Part shown: positions 35,112 through 44,278 of the stretch, piece after piece
Numbering within the stretch: position 1 is the stretch's first letter
How the letters are laid out: each line of letters opens with the position of its first letter
Source of the DNA: JAPLHP01 sp963720375
GTDB lineage: Bacteria; Chloroflexota; Dehalococcoidia; UBA2247; RBG-13-53-26
Direction: 5' to 3'
DNA: 64,000 bases
Assembly (NCBI GenBank): GCA_963720375.1
Contig: CAVRFM010000015.1
Location: 62,001-126,000 of the forward strand
Notes under the pieces: generated by a model
The model's input: only the letters and a program-made list of their open reading frames with translations
What the model was told of the DNA's origin: nothing
Databases searched by the model: none
Position numbers and translations under genes: made by a program

Positions 35112-36669
35112 TTGAAGGTTGTTACCAGCGAGCAGATGCGAGAGATCGAGCAGCGTGCTGCTGCCATAGGTCTGCCCTCTGAAGTGCTGATGGAAAAGGC
35201 CGGGTTGGCTGTGGCACGGGAGGTGAAAGGGTGGCTGGGTGGTGTTGCCGGACGCCGTATCCTGGTTCTGGTAGGCCCGGGGAATAACGGTGGTGATGGG
35301 TTGGTAGCTGCCCGGCACCTGCACGATTGGGGGGCCGACGTTTATCTCTACTTCCCGGGAAAGCGTGCGGATTCCGATATCAATTATCAGCTTACTCAGA
35401 GGAGGGGCATTCATACCCTGTCAGCCATCCAGCGCGATAGTTCGGCTGCCCTCGATAGTCTGCTGCCGTCAATAGAGGTGGTTGTCGATGCCCTGTTCGG
35501 TACCGGCAAGACGCGACCCATAGAGGGTGTTTTCAAACAGGCATTGTTGAAGAGTGATGGAGGCGAAGGAAAGGAATAGAAATCTCCGGCTTGTTGCCGT
35601 TGATCTTCCTTCGGGACTTAATGCAGATACAGGGGCCGTCGATGCTGCTTGCCCTGCCGCCGATTTTACTGTGACGCTTGGTTATCCCAAGCATGGGTTG
35701 TTTGCTTTCCCCGGTGCGGGTAAGGTTGGCAGGCTTGTTGTGGCTGATATTGGCATACCGTCAAAGCTGGCAGAGGATATTCCCACAGAGGTGGTTACCC
35801 GCGAGAAGGTAAGAGGGTTGCTTCCGGAGCGCCCGCCGAATGCCAATAAGGGTACCTTCGGCAGGATTCTTGTAGTCGGCGGCTCAATCAATTACATCGG
35901 CGCAGTCTATCTTGCCTGCACCGCCGCTGCCAGGGTGGGGGTGGGACTGGTGACGCTCGCCACTGCTCGCAGCCTTCAGCCTATCCTGGCTTCGAAGCTG
36001 ACAGAGGTGATCTATGCTCCATTGCCGGAATCAGAGCCGGGCATTGTGACGGCTGATGCGTTTGAAACCATTCGGCCATCACTGGCTAACTATAATGTCC
36101 TTCTCCTGGGTTGTGGCTCCGGACAAAGTCGATCTGTGGCTGAATTCATAAGATCAGTCTTTTCTTTGGCCGACTTGCCTGCCCTGGTTCTTGATGCTGA
36201 TGCCCTCAACGCATTGGCTGGGATATCCCAATGGTGGCAGAAGCTGCCTTGCGATGCTGTGCTCACCCCGCATCCTGGGGAAATGGCGAGGCTCACTGGA
36301 CTCTCTGTGGATGAAATCCAGTCCAGGCGGCTGAGCGTGGCCAGGGAGGCAGCCGTTTCATGGCAGAAAACCATCGTGCTCAAAGGGGCCTATACTATAG
36401 TGGCTGCGCCGGATGGCAGGACGGTGATCAACCCTACAGCGAACCCGGGGCTGGCTTCAGCAGGGACTGGAGATGTGCTCGCCGGAGCGATCGCCGGACT
36501 GGCAGCTCAGGGGCTCAGCCTCTTCGATGCTGCTATTGCAGGGGTATTCCTTCACAGCCAGGCCGGGGAGCTGGTGAGAAAGGATCTGGGGGATGCGGGA
36601 ATGCTGGCCAGCGACCTTTTGCCTGTTCTGCCGGTAGTTATCAGCAGGCTCAAGGATGATTCTCTATGA
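35112..36669 (+). pseudogene. nnrD: Bifunctional NAD(P)H-hydrate repair enzyme, interrupted by one extra base
   Basis: The N-terminal part (from TTG 35112) is the epimerase (YjeF_N) with M-E-K-A-G, G-P-G-N-N-G-G-D-G-L-V-A-A-R and D-A-L-F-G-T-G. The C-terminal part is the ADP-dependent dehydratase with N-K-G-T-F-G-R-I-L-V-V-G-G-S, L-T-P-H-P-G-E-M-A-R and A-N-P-G-L-A-S-A-G-T-G-D-V-L-A-G. Reading breaks at 35553: dropping that A joins L-L-K to V-M-E-A-K-E-R-N-R-N and V-D-L-P-S-G-L. The joined protein has 518 residues, the normal bifunctional size. The coaX gene follows. Confidence 0.93.
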
Positions 36670-36694
36670 AGTGGGGCTAATCGGAGGGTAACAG

Positions 36695-37462
36695 ATGCTA
36701 TTAGCTATTGACATTGGAAACTCCAAGGTTGCCTACGGTATCTTCGATGGCGGGAAACTGAAGACCCACCTCTCTATAGCCACTGGTATTCACCGCTCGT
36801 CGGACGAGTATGCTTCTTTGTTGATCAATCTGTTGCCTTACCACGGTGTGACCAAGGATGACATAAAAGAGGCCATTATGTGCAGTGTGGTGCCTCCCCT
36901 GGTTACTGTGTTTGAAGAGCTCTGCCAGCGTTATCTCGGGGTAAAGTTGCTGGTAGTGGAGCCGGGGCTAAAGACTGGAGTACGTATCAATATGGACAAT
37001 CCCCGGGAGGTTGGGGCGGATCGGATAGTCAACGCGGCCGCTGCGTATCGACTCTACGGTGGGCCGGCGATTGTCATTGATATGGGCACCGCCACTACCT
37101 TCGACGTTATTTCTGAGGACGGCACTTATCTTGGCGGAGCTATAGCGCCTGGTATGGAGACAGCTACGGAAGCGCTATTCACCCGTACGGCCAGGTTGCC
37201 TCGAATAGAGCTGGTGCGTCCCCCAAATGCCATTGGCAAGAGCACGGTTGCCGCCATGCAGTCAGGGGTCATTTTCGGCTACGTTGGGATGGTTGAAGGT
37301 CTGGTGGGTCGCCTCAGCCGGGAGTTGGGGGGGAAGGCCAAAGTGATTGCCACCGGCGGCTATGCGGATGTCATTGCCAGTGAGACGAAGGTAATAGAGG
37401 TGGTAAACCGTCATCTGACCCTGCTCGGGCTGCAGTTGATTTACGACTTGAATCAGTCCTGA
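36695..37462 (+). CDS. coaX: Type III pantothenate kinase
   Basis: 255 residues, the usual CoaX length. It phosphorylates pantothenate, the first step of coenzyme A synthesis. Motifs: D-I-G-N-S-K at the N-terminus, C-S-V-V-P-P, N-P-x-E-V-G-A-D-R-I-V-N-A, D-M-G-T-A-T-T-F-D and G-G-A-I-A-P-G. It precedes coaBC, the next two steps, on the same strand. Confidence 0.96.
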   Translation: MLLAIDIGNSKVAYGIFDGGKLKTHLSIATGIHRSSDEYASLLINLLPYHGVTKDDIKEAIMCSVVPPLVTVFEELCQRYLGVKLLVVEPGLKTGVRINMDNPREVGADRIVNAAAAYRLYGGPAIVIDMGTATTFDVISEDGTYLGGAIAPGMETATEALFTRTARLPRIELVRPPNAIGKSTVAAMQSGVIFGYVGMVEGLVGRLSRELGGKAKVIATGGYADVIASETKVIEVVNRHLTLLGLQLIYDLNQS

Positions 37463-37536
37463 CCCTGTCGCACCAAGGGATTCAGAGATTGAAAGTGTAG
37501 CGTTTTCAGCATCATTAGGTTAATATGGAGTCTGGT

Positions 37537-38727
37537 ATGGTAAAGGATAAGACGGTAGTTCTGGGTGTGACTGGCAGCATTGCTGCCTATAAGGCGGTAG
37601 AACTGGCCAGCAAGCTGACGCAGGCTGGGGCCAAAGTGGACGTGGTCATGACCAAGTGTGCCACCGAGTTTGTCACTCCACTGACCTTTCGCAGCATCAC
37701 TCACCGGCCGGTGGCTACCGATATGTTTGCTAACCCCGACGAGTATGATATCGAACACATTGCCCTGGCTGAACGGGCTGAGGTGATGGTCATTGCCCCG
37801 GCTACGGCTGATATCATGGCCAAGCTGGCGGCAGGCATCGCCGACGATCTGCTCTGCTGTACGGTACTGGCCACAAAGGCGCCTATTGTCCTGGCGCCGG
37901 CGATGAACGTGCATATGTGGGAAAATGCGATTACCCAGGAGAACTTGACCAAGCTCCGCAACAGGGGATTCAAGATCGTGGAACCGGGCTATGGCGCTTT
38001 GGCTTGCGGGGAGACGGGCAAGGGGCGTCTGGCCGATGTTGAAGATATTCTGGCGGCCATTCGCCGGATTCTCGATAGGAAGAGCGATCTGGCAGGGAAG
38101 CATGTCGTTGTTACTGCAGGGGGCACTCAGGAGCCCATTGATCCGGTTCGTCTTATCTGCAACAGGAGCTCGGGCAAGATGGGTTACGCTCTGGCCGAGG
38201 CTGCCCGGGAACGGGGGGCAAAAGTAACCTTGATCAGTGCTCCTACCACACTTCCTGCTCCTGACGGGGTGGAGATGGTCCAGGTTCAAACAGCGCTCCA
38301 GATGCGGGAAGCGGTCCTGAAGTCTGTTCCTGGGGCAGATGCCCTGATCATGGCAGCAGCTGTGGCCGATTATCGCCCGGCGACCGCTGCTAAGAGCAAG
38401 TTGAAAAAAGAGGAGTTCCCCCTGATGCAGTTGGAGTTGATCAGAAACCCGGATATTATCAGCGAAGTAAAGGGAAATCTCATTAAGGTGGGGTTCGCTG
38501 CTGAAAGCGAGAACGCGGTGCAAAACGCGACTGTTAAGCTGAAGAATAAGGGGCTCCACCTTATCGTGGCTAACAATATCACTGAAGCGGGCAGCGGCTT
38601 TGGAGCTGATACCGATAAGGTGGCCCTGATCGATGCTCGAGGTAATGTGGATGATCTGCCCCTGATGCCAAAATCGGAGGTGGCTCACAGGATTCTGGAC
38701 AAGGTTGTCAGTCTATTGGCAGCTTAG
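37537..38727 (+). CDS. coaBC: Bifunctional phosphopantothenoylcysteine decarboxylase/synthetase
   Basis: About 396 residues, standard. The CoaC half has G-V-T-G-S-I-A-A-Y-K, the catalytic His in Y-D-I-E-H-I-A-L-A-E-R-A, P-A-M-N-V-H-M-W. The CoaB half has T-A-G-G-T-Q-E-P-I-D-P-V-R, N-R-S-S-G-K-M-G and A-A-A-V-A-D-Y-R-P. ATG 37537 has GGAG six bases upstream and is preferred to 37525. It works immediately after coaX. Confidence 0.96.
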   Translation: MVKDKTVVLGVTGSIAAYKAVELASKLTQAGAKVDVVMTKCATEFVTPLTFRSITHRPVATDMFANPDEYDIEHIALAERAEVMVIAPATADIMAKLAAGIADDLLCCTVLATKAPIVLAPAMNVHMWENAITQENLTKLRNRGFKIVEPGYGALACGETGKGRLADVEDILAAIRRILDRKSDLAGKHVVVTAGGTQEPIDPVRLICNRSSGKMGYALAEAARERGAKVTLISAPTTLPAPDGVEMVQVQTALQMREAVLKSVPGADALIMAAAVADYRPATAAKSKLKKEEFPLMQLELIRNPDIISEVKGNLIKVGFAAESENAVQNATVKLKNKGLHLIVANNITEAGSGFGADTDKVALIDARGNVDDLPLMPKSEVAHRILDKVVSLLAA

Positions 38728-38785
38728 CAGCCTGTAGGGTCAGGGCTTTAGCTCCGTCCGAATCCTCCGAAACCAAATGGCATTG

Positions 38786-38805
38786 GACAGACCTTCAGGT
38801 CTGTC
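38786..38805 (+). terminator. Palindromic hairpin between coaBC and valS
   Basis: Perfect 8-bp stem GACAGACC/GGTCTGTC with loop TTCA, then TTT. It is a short intrinsic terminator or a dispersed palindromic repeat; a related palindrome stands at 61741-61772. Confidence 0.55.
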
Positions 38806-38839
38806 TTTACTGGAAAGGAAATGATCAAAAAACAAAAGA

Positions 38840-41503
38840 ATGAATGTTAAGGGAATAGATCAAGCAGAACAGCTACCTAAAGCCTACGAACCTGGTCAGG
38901 TTGAGGGTAGAATCTACGAATTCTGGGCCAGGAAAGGCTACTTCACCCCCAGGATAGACCACAGCAGGAAACCCTTCACCATTATCATGCCCCCACCCAA
39001 TGTTACCGGTGAATTGCATCTGGGGCATGCTTTGGTAGCTACCATCGAGGATATCATGGTTCGCTGGCATCGCATGAAAGGGGAGGCGGCTCTCTGGCTC
39101 CCGGGGGTTGACCATGCCAGCATTGCGGTTCACGTAGTCCTGGAGCGGCAACTGGCTGCTGAGGGATCAACCCGTTTCGACCTGGGGAGAGAGAAGTTCT
39201 TGCAGAGGGCATGGCAATGGGCCAACAAATGCCGGGAGACTGTCAGAGAGCAACATAGAAGAATGGGCGCCTCCTGCGATTGGACCAGGGAGACGTTCAC
39301 TATGGATGAGAAGCCCAGCCGTGCGGTGGCCACCACTTTTGTTCGTCTATACGAGAAGGGGCTTATCTATCGAGGGGAGCGGATTATCAACTGGTGTCCC
39401 CGCTGCCGGACGGCGCTCTCCGACCTGGAAACGGAACATCGAGAGATAGAAGGGCATCTTTATCACATCAACTACCCCCTGGTTGATGAGCCGGGCCATG
39501 TCACTGTAGCCACCACTCGTCCTGAGACTATGTTCGGTGATACTGCTGTGGCGGTCAATCCTGCCGACAAACGTTTCAACAGCCTGATAGGCAAGAGGGT
39601 GTCCATTCCCGTGATCTCCCGCCCCATACCGGTTATCGCTGATGAAGCTGTGGACATGGCCTTTGGTACAGGCGCACTGAAGGTTACCCCCTCTCATGAC
39701 CCCGTGGATTTTGAGATGGCCCAGCGGCATAAACTGCCTTCGGTAAACATATTTAACGCCGATGCTACTCTGAATAAGGAAGCAGGGCCTTACGATGGAT
39801 ACGACCGTTTCGATTGCCGCAAAGCCTTGCTGGCCCGACTGGAGAAGGACGGGCTCCTGCTGAAGATTGAACCACATCTTCAGTCCGTAGGGCACTGTAC
39901 CCGGTGCGGCACCATCGTTGAACCCTGGGCCAGTCGCCAGTGGTTCGTCAAAACTCAGCCCTTAGCCGAGCCGGCTGTTAAGGCTGTGAGGGAAGGACGG
40001 ATAACCATCATCCCTGAGCAATTCACCAAGGTCTATTTGCACTGGATGGAGAATATCCGTGATTGGTGCATCAGCCGCCAGCTTTGGTGGGGTCACCGGA
40101 TCCCGGTATGGTATTGTGAAGCCTGCGGCCAACCCACGGTTACTGTCGATCAGCCCGGGAAATGTGCTCATTGTGGCTCAACGAAGATCTACCAGGAGTC
40201 GGATATTCTTGATACCTGGTTCAGTTCCGGACTCTGGCCTCACTCTACCCTGGGCTGGCCTGAGGATACTGATGACTTCCGATACTTTTATCCTACCACC
40301 GTGATGGAAACAGGTTATGATATCCTTTTCTTCTGGGTAGCCAGGATGATCATGATGGGTATTGAGAATACGGGCGATATCCCCTTTCGCTGGGTCTATC
40401 TTCATGGCCTGGTAAGGGACGAGAAAGGGGATAAGATGAGCAAGATGAAAGGGAACGTTATCAACCCTGTGACGGCAATTGATGATTATGGCGCTGATGC
40501 CCTACGCTTCGCTGTTACGACCGGCACTGCGCCGGGGAACGACGTCCAGGTAAGCAGCCAGAAGCTGGAGTCAGCTCGCAACTTCGCCAACAAGCTGTGG
40601 AATGCAGCCAGATTTGTAATAAGGAGTCTGCCGCCACAGATGGAAGAGGTGACACTGCAACACGGGAGGCCGGTAGAAGACCGATGGATTCTGAGCCGCC
40701 TGGATCGGCTGGTAGCCAAAGTGAACAAGCTGCTGGACGACTTCCAATTTGGTGAGGCTGAAACACAGGTTCATGACTTTCTGTGGGGAGAATTCTGTGA
40801 TTGGTATATTGAGCTGGCGAAGATCCGCCTTCGCGATGGGAGTTTGCCGTCACCCATCCCCGTCTTGTTTGACACTCTGGAGACCTCTTTGAGGCTGGCC
40901 CATCCCTTTATGCCCTTCATTACTGAAGAGATATGGCAAGCACTGGTTTCACACCTTCCGCAGGATGGAGCCCGGCCTGATTCTATTATGATCGCTGCCT
41001 ACCCTGCTGCCCGGGGGGCCATCGATACCCAGGCAGAGGAGGAGATGGGGACGGTCATTGATATAATCCACAGTATCCGCAATGCACGGGCCGAGTCCAG
41101 GGTTGAGTCCGCTCGATGGACTGCAGCCCAGATCTATGCCGTGAATAAGTTAGCCATCGAGCCCCATCGCCAAGCGATTGAAACCCTGGCTCGAGTACAG
41201 CCCCTGGCTATTCTGGGTTATCAGGAAAGGACTGGGGGTAATCCGCAAGGTGCTACAGTACTGGTGTTGAAGGATGTTGAAATCATCCTGCCTATGATGG
41301 TTGACCTGGACTCAGAAAGGCGGCGCCTGGGAAAGGAACAGGAGTCTCTGCAGGCCAAGATAACCGGCCTTAAAGCCAGGCTTGGTGATGATTCTTTCAT
41401 GAGTAAAGCGCCGTCTTCGGTAATAGAAAAAGAGCGAGAGAAGCTCCTCGATTCTGAGGGCAGACTGGAAAAGATAAAACAAAGGCTGGCTCAACTGCCC
41501 TGA
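38840..41503 (+). CDS. valS: Valyl-tRNA synthetase
   Basis: 887 residues, full length. The class I catalytic site has P-P-P-N-V-T-G-E-L-H-L-G-H-A-L and the K-M-S-K-M loop in G-D-K-M-S-K-M-K-G-N-V; T-T-R-P-E-T-M-F-G-D-T-A belongs to the editing domain; a zinc-ribbon insertion is marked by C-E-A-C-G and C-A-H-C-G; the C-terminus has the valine-specific coiled coil. The 110 bp leader shows no T-box features. Confidence 0.97.
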   Translation: MNVKGIDQAEQLPKAYEPGQVEGRIYEFWARKGYFTPRIDHSRKPFTIIMPPPNVTGELHLGHALVATIEDIMVRWHRMKGEAALWLPGVDHASIAVHVVLERQLAAEGSTRFDLGREKFLQRAWQWANKCRETVREQHRRMGASCDWTRETFTMDEKPSRAVATTFVRLYEKGLIYRGERIINWCPRCRTALSDLETEHREIEGHLYHINYPLVDEPGHVTVATTRPETMFGDTAVAVNPADKRFNSLIGKRVSIPVISRPIPVIADEAVDMAFGTGALKVTPSHDPVDFEMAQRHKLPSVNIFNADATLNKEAGPYDGYDRFDCRKALLARLEKDGLLLKIEPHLQSVGHCTRCGTIVEPWASRQWFVKTQPLAEPAVKAVREGRITIIPEQFTKVYLHWMENIRDWCISRQLWWGHRIPVWYCEACGQPTVTVDQPGKCAHCGSTKIYQESDILDTWFSSGLWPHSTLGWPEDTDDFRYFYPTTVMETGYDILFFWVARMIMMGIENTGDIPFRWVYLHGLVRDEKGDKMSKMKGNVINPVTAIDDYGADALRFAVTTGTAPGNDVQVSSQKLESARNFANKLWNAARFVIRSLPPQMEEVTLQHGRPVEDRWILSRLDRLVAKVNKLLDDFQFGEAETQVHDFLWGEFCDWYIELAKIRLRDGSLPSPIPVLFDTLETSLRLAHPFMPFITEEIWQALVSHLPQDGARPDSIMIAAYPAARGAIDTQAEEEMGTVIDIIHSIRNARAESRVESARWTAAQIYAVNKLAIEPHRQAIETLARVQPLAILGYQERTGGNPQGATVLVLKDVEIILPMMVDLDSERRRLGKEQESLQAKITGLKARLGDDSFMSKAPSSVIEKEREKLLDSEGRLEKIKQRLAQLP

Positions 41504-41551
41504 GCAGAGACTTCTGGGAAATCTGATGGGGAAGGGGGTTTTGGATCAGGA

Positions 41552-43111
41552 ATGGCTATTGAACCAATTGAAAAGAAATTAGAAAACCTTGCCAAACTCA
41601 GGGAACAGGCAAAGCAGGGCGGGGGTGCCAAGCGCATCGAAGCCCAGCACGCTAAGGGTAAACTTACTGCCAGGGAGAGGATCAACCTTCTTTTCGATCG
41701 CGGTACCTTTGAGGAGTTGGATTCCTTCGTTACTCATCGTTCGAGCGAATTCGGCCTGGATGAACAAAGATTCCTGGGGGATTCCGTAGTTACCGGCTAC
41801 GGCAAGATTGATGGCAGGATGGCTTATGTCTATTCCCAGGATTTCACGGTAATTGGCGGCACGCTGTCACTGGTAGCATCAGAGAAAATCTGCAAGGTGA
41901 TGGACCTGGCAGCTAAGAATGGGGCTCCTTGCATTGGCTTGCTTGATTCGGGCGGAGCGCGGATTCAGGAGGGAGTGGACAGCCTTAAGGGGTACGGCGA
42001 GATCTTTACTCGAAATACCCTCTACTCGGGAGTGGTTCCTCAGATTTCGGTGATAATGGGGCCCACTGCTGGAGGTGCTGTCTATTCTCCGGCAATCACC
42101 GATTTTATCTTCATGGTAAAGGGCTTGGGGCAGATGTATATCACTGGTCCTGATGTCATCAAGACCGTCTGTGGAGAGGAGGTTTCCCACGAGGATCTTG
42201 GTGGGGCCATGGTTCATGCACAGAGGAGTGGCAATTGTCACTTTATTGCGGATAGCGAGCAGGAAGTTCTCCAGAAGGTGCGCCTCCTGATAAGCTTCCT
42301 TCCTCAAAATAACATGGAGGAGTCACCTCGGGTGGAGCCGAAAGATGATCCTGACCGGAGGGACGAGAAGTTGCTCTCCATTGTTCCTGTGGATCCGACC
42401 AAGGTGTACAACATGAAGGAGGTTATCACCAAGGTGGTGGACAATGGTGATTTCATGGAGGTGCATCAACACTTTGCCCTCAATCTTATCGTTTGCTTTG
42501 CCAGGCTCAATGGGCAGAGCGTGGGAATTGTGGCTCAGCAGCCTTCGCATCTGGCAGGGTCTATTGATATCAATGCCTCGGACAAGGGGGCGAGGTTTGT
42601 CCGCTTTTGTGACTGCTTCAGTATCCCGCTGATTACCTTTGTCGATGTTCCGGGGTATATGCCGGGCACTGATCAGGAGTTCGGAGGTATTATCAGGCAT
42701 GGGGCCAAGTTCCTTTATGCGTATGCTGAAGCGACCGTCCCTAAAATCAGCGTGATTACCCGCAAAGCCTATGGCGGGGCCTATGTAGTAATGAGCAGCA
42801 AGGGCTTGCGGGGCGATATAAACTACGCTTGGCCTACGGCTGAGATTGCGGTGATGGGCCCTGAGGGAGCAGTGAACATCATCTTCCGCAGCGATATTGC
42901 CAAGGCAGAGAAGCCGGAAGAGGCACGACGCAAACTCATTGAGGAGTATAGAGACAAGTTCGCCAACCCATTTATAGCTGCGTCCAGGGGTTATATTGAC
43001 GACGTTATCGACCCGCGGGAAACCCGGCCCAAACTGATAAGGGCGCTGGAAATGCTGAGGAACAAGGTGGATACCCTTCCTGCCAAAAAGCATGGGAATA
43101 TCCCTCTCTAG
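41552..43111 (+). CDS. mmdA: Acyl-CoA carboxylase carboxyltransferase subunit (PccB/MmdA type)
   Basis: 519 residues, typical. The crotonase-like halves show G-K-L-T-A-R-E-R-I-N-L-L, S-G-G-A-R-I-Q-E-G-V, G-P-T-A-G-G-A-V-Y-S-P, H-L-A-G-S-I-D-I-N-A-S-D-K and K-A-Y-G-G-A-Y-V-V-M-S-S-K. The family includes propionyl-CoA carboxylase beta and methylmalonyl-CoA decarboxylase alpha; the biotin-carboxyl or membrane partner is not here, so the substrate cannot be settled. Fumarase alpha follows, suggesting a propionate/methylmalonyl or TCA context. Confidence 0.93.
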   Translation: MAIEPIEKKLENLAKLREQAKQGGGAKRIEAQHAKGKLTARERINLLFDRGTFEELDSFVTHRSSEFGLDEQRFLGDSVVTGYGKIDGRMAYVYSQDFTVIGGTLSLVASEKICKVMDLAAKNGAPCIGLLDSGGARIQEGVDSLKGYGEIFTRNTLYSGVVPQISVIMGPTAGGAVYSPAITDFIFMVKGLGQMYITGPDVIKTVCGEEVSHEDLGGAMVHAQRSGNCHFIADSEQEVLQKVRLLISFLPQNNMEESPRVEPKDDPDRRDEKLLSIVPVDPTKVYNMKEVITKVVDNGDFMEVHQHFALNLIVCFARLNGQSVGIVAQQPSHLAGSIDINASDKGARFVRFCDCFSIPLITFVDVPGYMPGTDQEFGGIIRHGAKFLYAYAEATVPKISVITRKAYGGAYVVMSSKGLRGDINYAWPTAEIAVMGPEGAVNIIFRSDIAKAEKPEEARRKLIEEYRDKFANPFIAASRGYIDDVIDPRETRPKLIRALEMLRNKVDTLPAKKHGNIPL

Positions 43112-43185
43112 CCGCAGCCGGAGCGCTTGCTGCAGTGGGCACACATAATGGGGTTTCGTGACGGAAAAGCTGAAGGAGGATGACT

Positions 43186-44037
43186 TTGCTTCAGAAGGAA
43201 ATCAACGCCGGTGATATTGCTCAGACTGTAGCCCGCCTGTGCCAGGAGGCGAATTTCTTCCTGCCTGAAGATGTCGTCAAAGCCCTCAGGGATGCAGAGG
43301 ATACTGAGGAATCTCCGCTGGCGAGAGAGACCCTGCACCAGATCCTGGAGAATGCCGATATTGCTGCCAGGGAGCGCCTTCCTTTGTGTCAGGATTGCGG
43401 CAGCACGGTGATCCTGCTGGAGTTAGGCCAGGAGGTTCATATTGGTGGGGGCGAACTCTATGCTGCTGTGGAGGAGGGGGTGCGCCAGGGCTATAAGGGT
43501 GGATACCTGCGCAAATCGATGGTACAGCATCCTTTCTCGACAAGAATTAACACCAAGGATAATTGCCCTCCCATCATTCATACCAAGGTAGTGCCCGGTG
43601 ATCGGCTCAGAATTATAGTGATGCCCAAAGGCGGGGGATCAGAGAATATGACTCGCTTGGGTATGCTGTTACCGGCGCAAGGGAAGCGGGGAGTGGCCGA
43701 TTTTGTAGTCAAGGCGGTAGAGGAAGCTGGCAGCAACCCCTGTCCCCCTGTGATCGTAGGAGTCGGCATCGGCGGCACGGCAGATAAAGCGGCGTTGCTG
43801 TCCAAAGAAGCCCTGCTGCGTCCGCTCGGAGAAGCAAACCCTGACTCTGAAGTGGCTGACCTGGAGAAGGAGCTCCTGCGGCGGATCAATGCCCTGGGCA
43901 TTGGCCCTCAAGGGTTCGGAGGGAGGACCACAGCCCTGGCGGTTCATGCCGAGGTCTTCCCCAGCCATATTGCCAGTTTACCAGTGGCAGTGAACATCCA
44001 GTGCCATAGTGCACGGCACAAGGAAGCCGTGCTGTGA
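43186..44037 (+). CDS. fumA: Class I fumarate hydratase, alpha subunit (TtdA-like) without a beta partner
   Basis: About 283 residues, normal for the alpha subunit of two-subunit, oxygen-sensitive [4Fe-4S] fumarase. The cluster cysteine lies in L-P-L-C-Q-D-C-G-S-T-V; G-V-G-I-G-G-T and G-G-R-T-T-A-L-A-V follow. AAGGAGG ends directly before ATG 43180, too close to work, so the TTG at 43186 six bases on is the more likely start. The beta subunit gene normally follows but is absent; instead the riboswitch and gas vesicle cluster begin 5 bp after the stop. The cluster may have been inserted here. Confidence 0.9.
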   Translation: MLQKEINAGDIAQTVARLCQEANFFLPEDVVKALRDAEDTEESPLARETLHQILENADIAARERLPLCQDCGSTVILLELGQEVHIGGGELYAAVEEGVRQGYKGGYLRKSMVQHPFSTRINTKDNCPPIIHTKVVPGDRLRIIVMPKGGGSENMTRLGMLLPAQGKRGVADFVVKAVEEAGSNPCPPVIVGVGIGGTADKAALLSKEALLRPLGEANPDSEVADLEKELLRRINALGIGPQGFGGRTTALAVHAEVFPSHIASLPVAVNIQCHSARHKEAVL

Positions 44038-44041
44038 TAGT

Positions 44042-44070
44042 TTGACATAATCGCCAATTTGTGATATAAA
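44042..44070 (+). promoter_or_regulatory. Consensus sigma70 promoter of the gas vesicle region
   Basis: TTGACA (44042-44047) and TATAAA (44065-44070) are separated by exactly 17 bp. Transcription should begin near 44077, a few bases before the riboswitch P1 stem. Confidence 0.85.
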
Positions 44071-44082
44071 AGAGATCAGGTT

Positions 44083-44163
44083 CTAGAGCGAAAAGGGTAA
44101 ACCTGCAGGAATGCAGGGACGCAAAGCCACAAGTCCAGAGGGACAGTTGGGCTGCCGCTTTAG
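44083..44163 (+). ncRNA. c-di-GMP-I riboswitch (GEMM)
   Basis: The aptamer matches GEMM-I throughout. P1 pairs CTAGAGCG (44083-44090) with CGCTTTAG (44156-44163), with one G-T pair. The core AAAGGGTAAACC is followed by P2 with stem TGCA/TGCA capped by the GNRA loop GGAA, then the diagnostic GGGACGCAAAGCCAC, the receptor-side P3 with TCC/GGA, and TTGGGCTGCCG. The G that contacts the ligand in the c-di-GMP form, rather than the A of cGAMP variants, appears to be kept (alignment from memory). It lies just after a consensus promoter and just before a terminator, so it should control the downstream gas vesicle genes. Confidence 0.88.
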
Positions 44164-44177
44164 CTAGCGGTCAATGT

Positions 44178-44218
44178 GGCTCTTTGGCGTTGCTCAGCCA
44201 GAGAGCCTTTTTCTTTTT
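44178..44218 (+). terminator. Intrinsic terminator forming the riboswitch expression platform
   Basis: Stem GGCTCT-T-TGGC with GCCA-G-AGAGCC, loop of 8 nt, then TTTTTCTTTTT. The first bases overlap TGTGGC (44175-44180), which can pair with GCCACA (44126-44131) inside the aptamer. That alternative pairing would break both aptamer and terminator, so ligand binding is predicted to favour termination (OFF switch). Confidence 0.8.
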
Positions 44219-44278
44219 GGCTGTAGTCGACTCTCATAAGGGGAGTCCCTACAACACGGTTTCGAAGGGGGGTGCCAA

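Noticed and set aside
37453..38688. 411-residue minus-strand open frame
   Set aside because: Antisense shadow of coaBC, whose motifs are complete.
38728..38839. T-box riboswitch before valS
   Set aside because: Only 110 bp, no T-box core sequence; the hairpin there is a simple palindrome.
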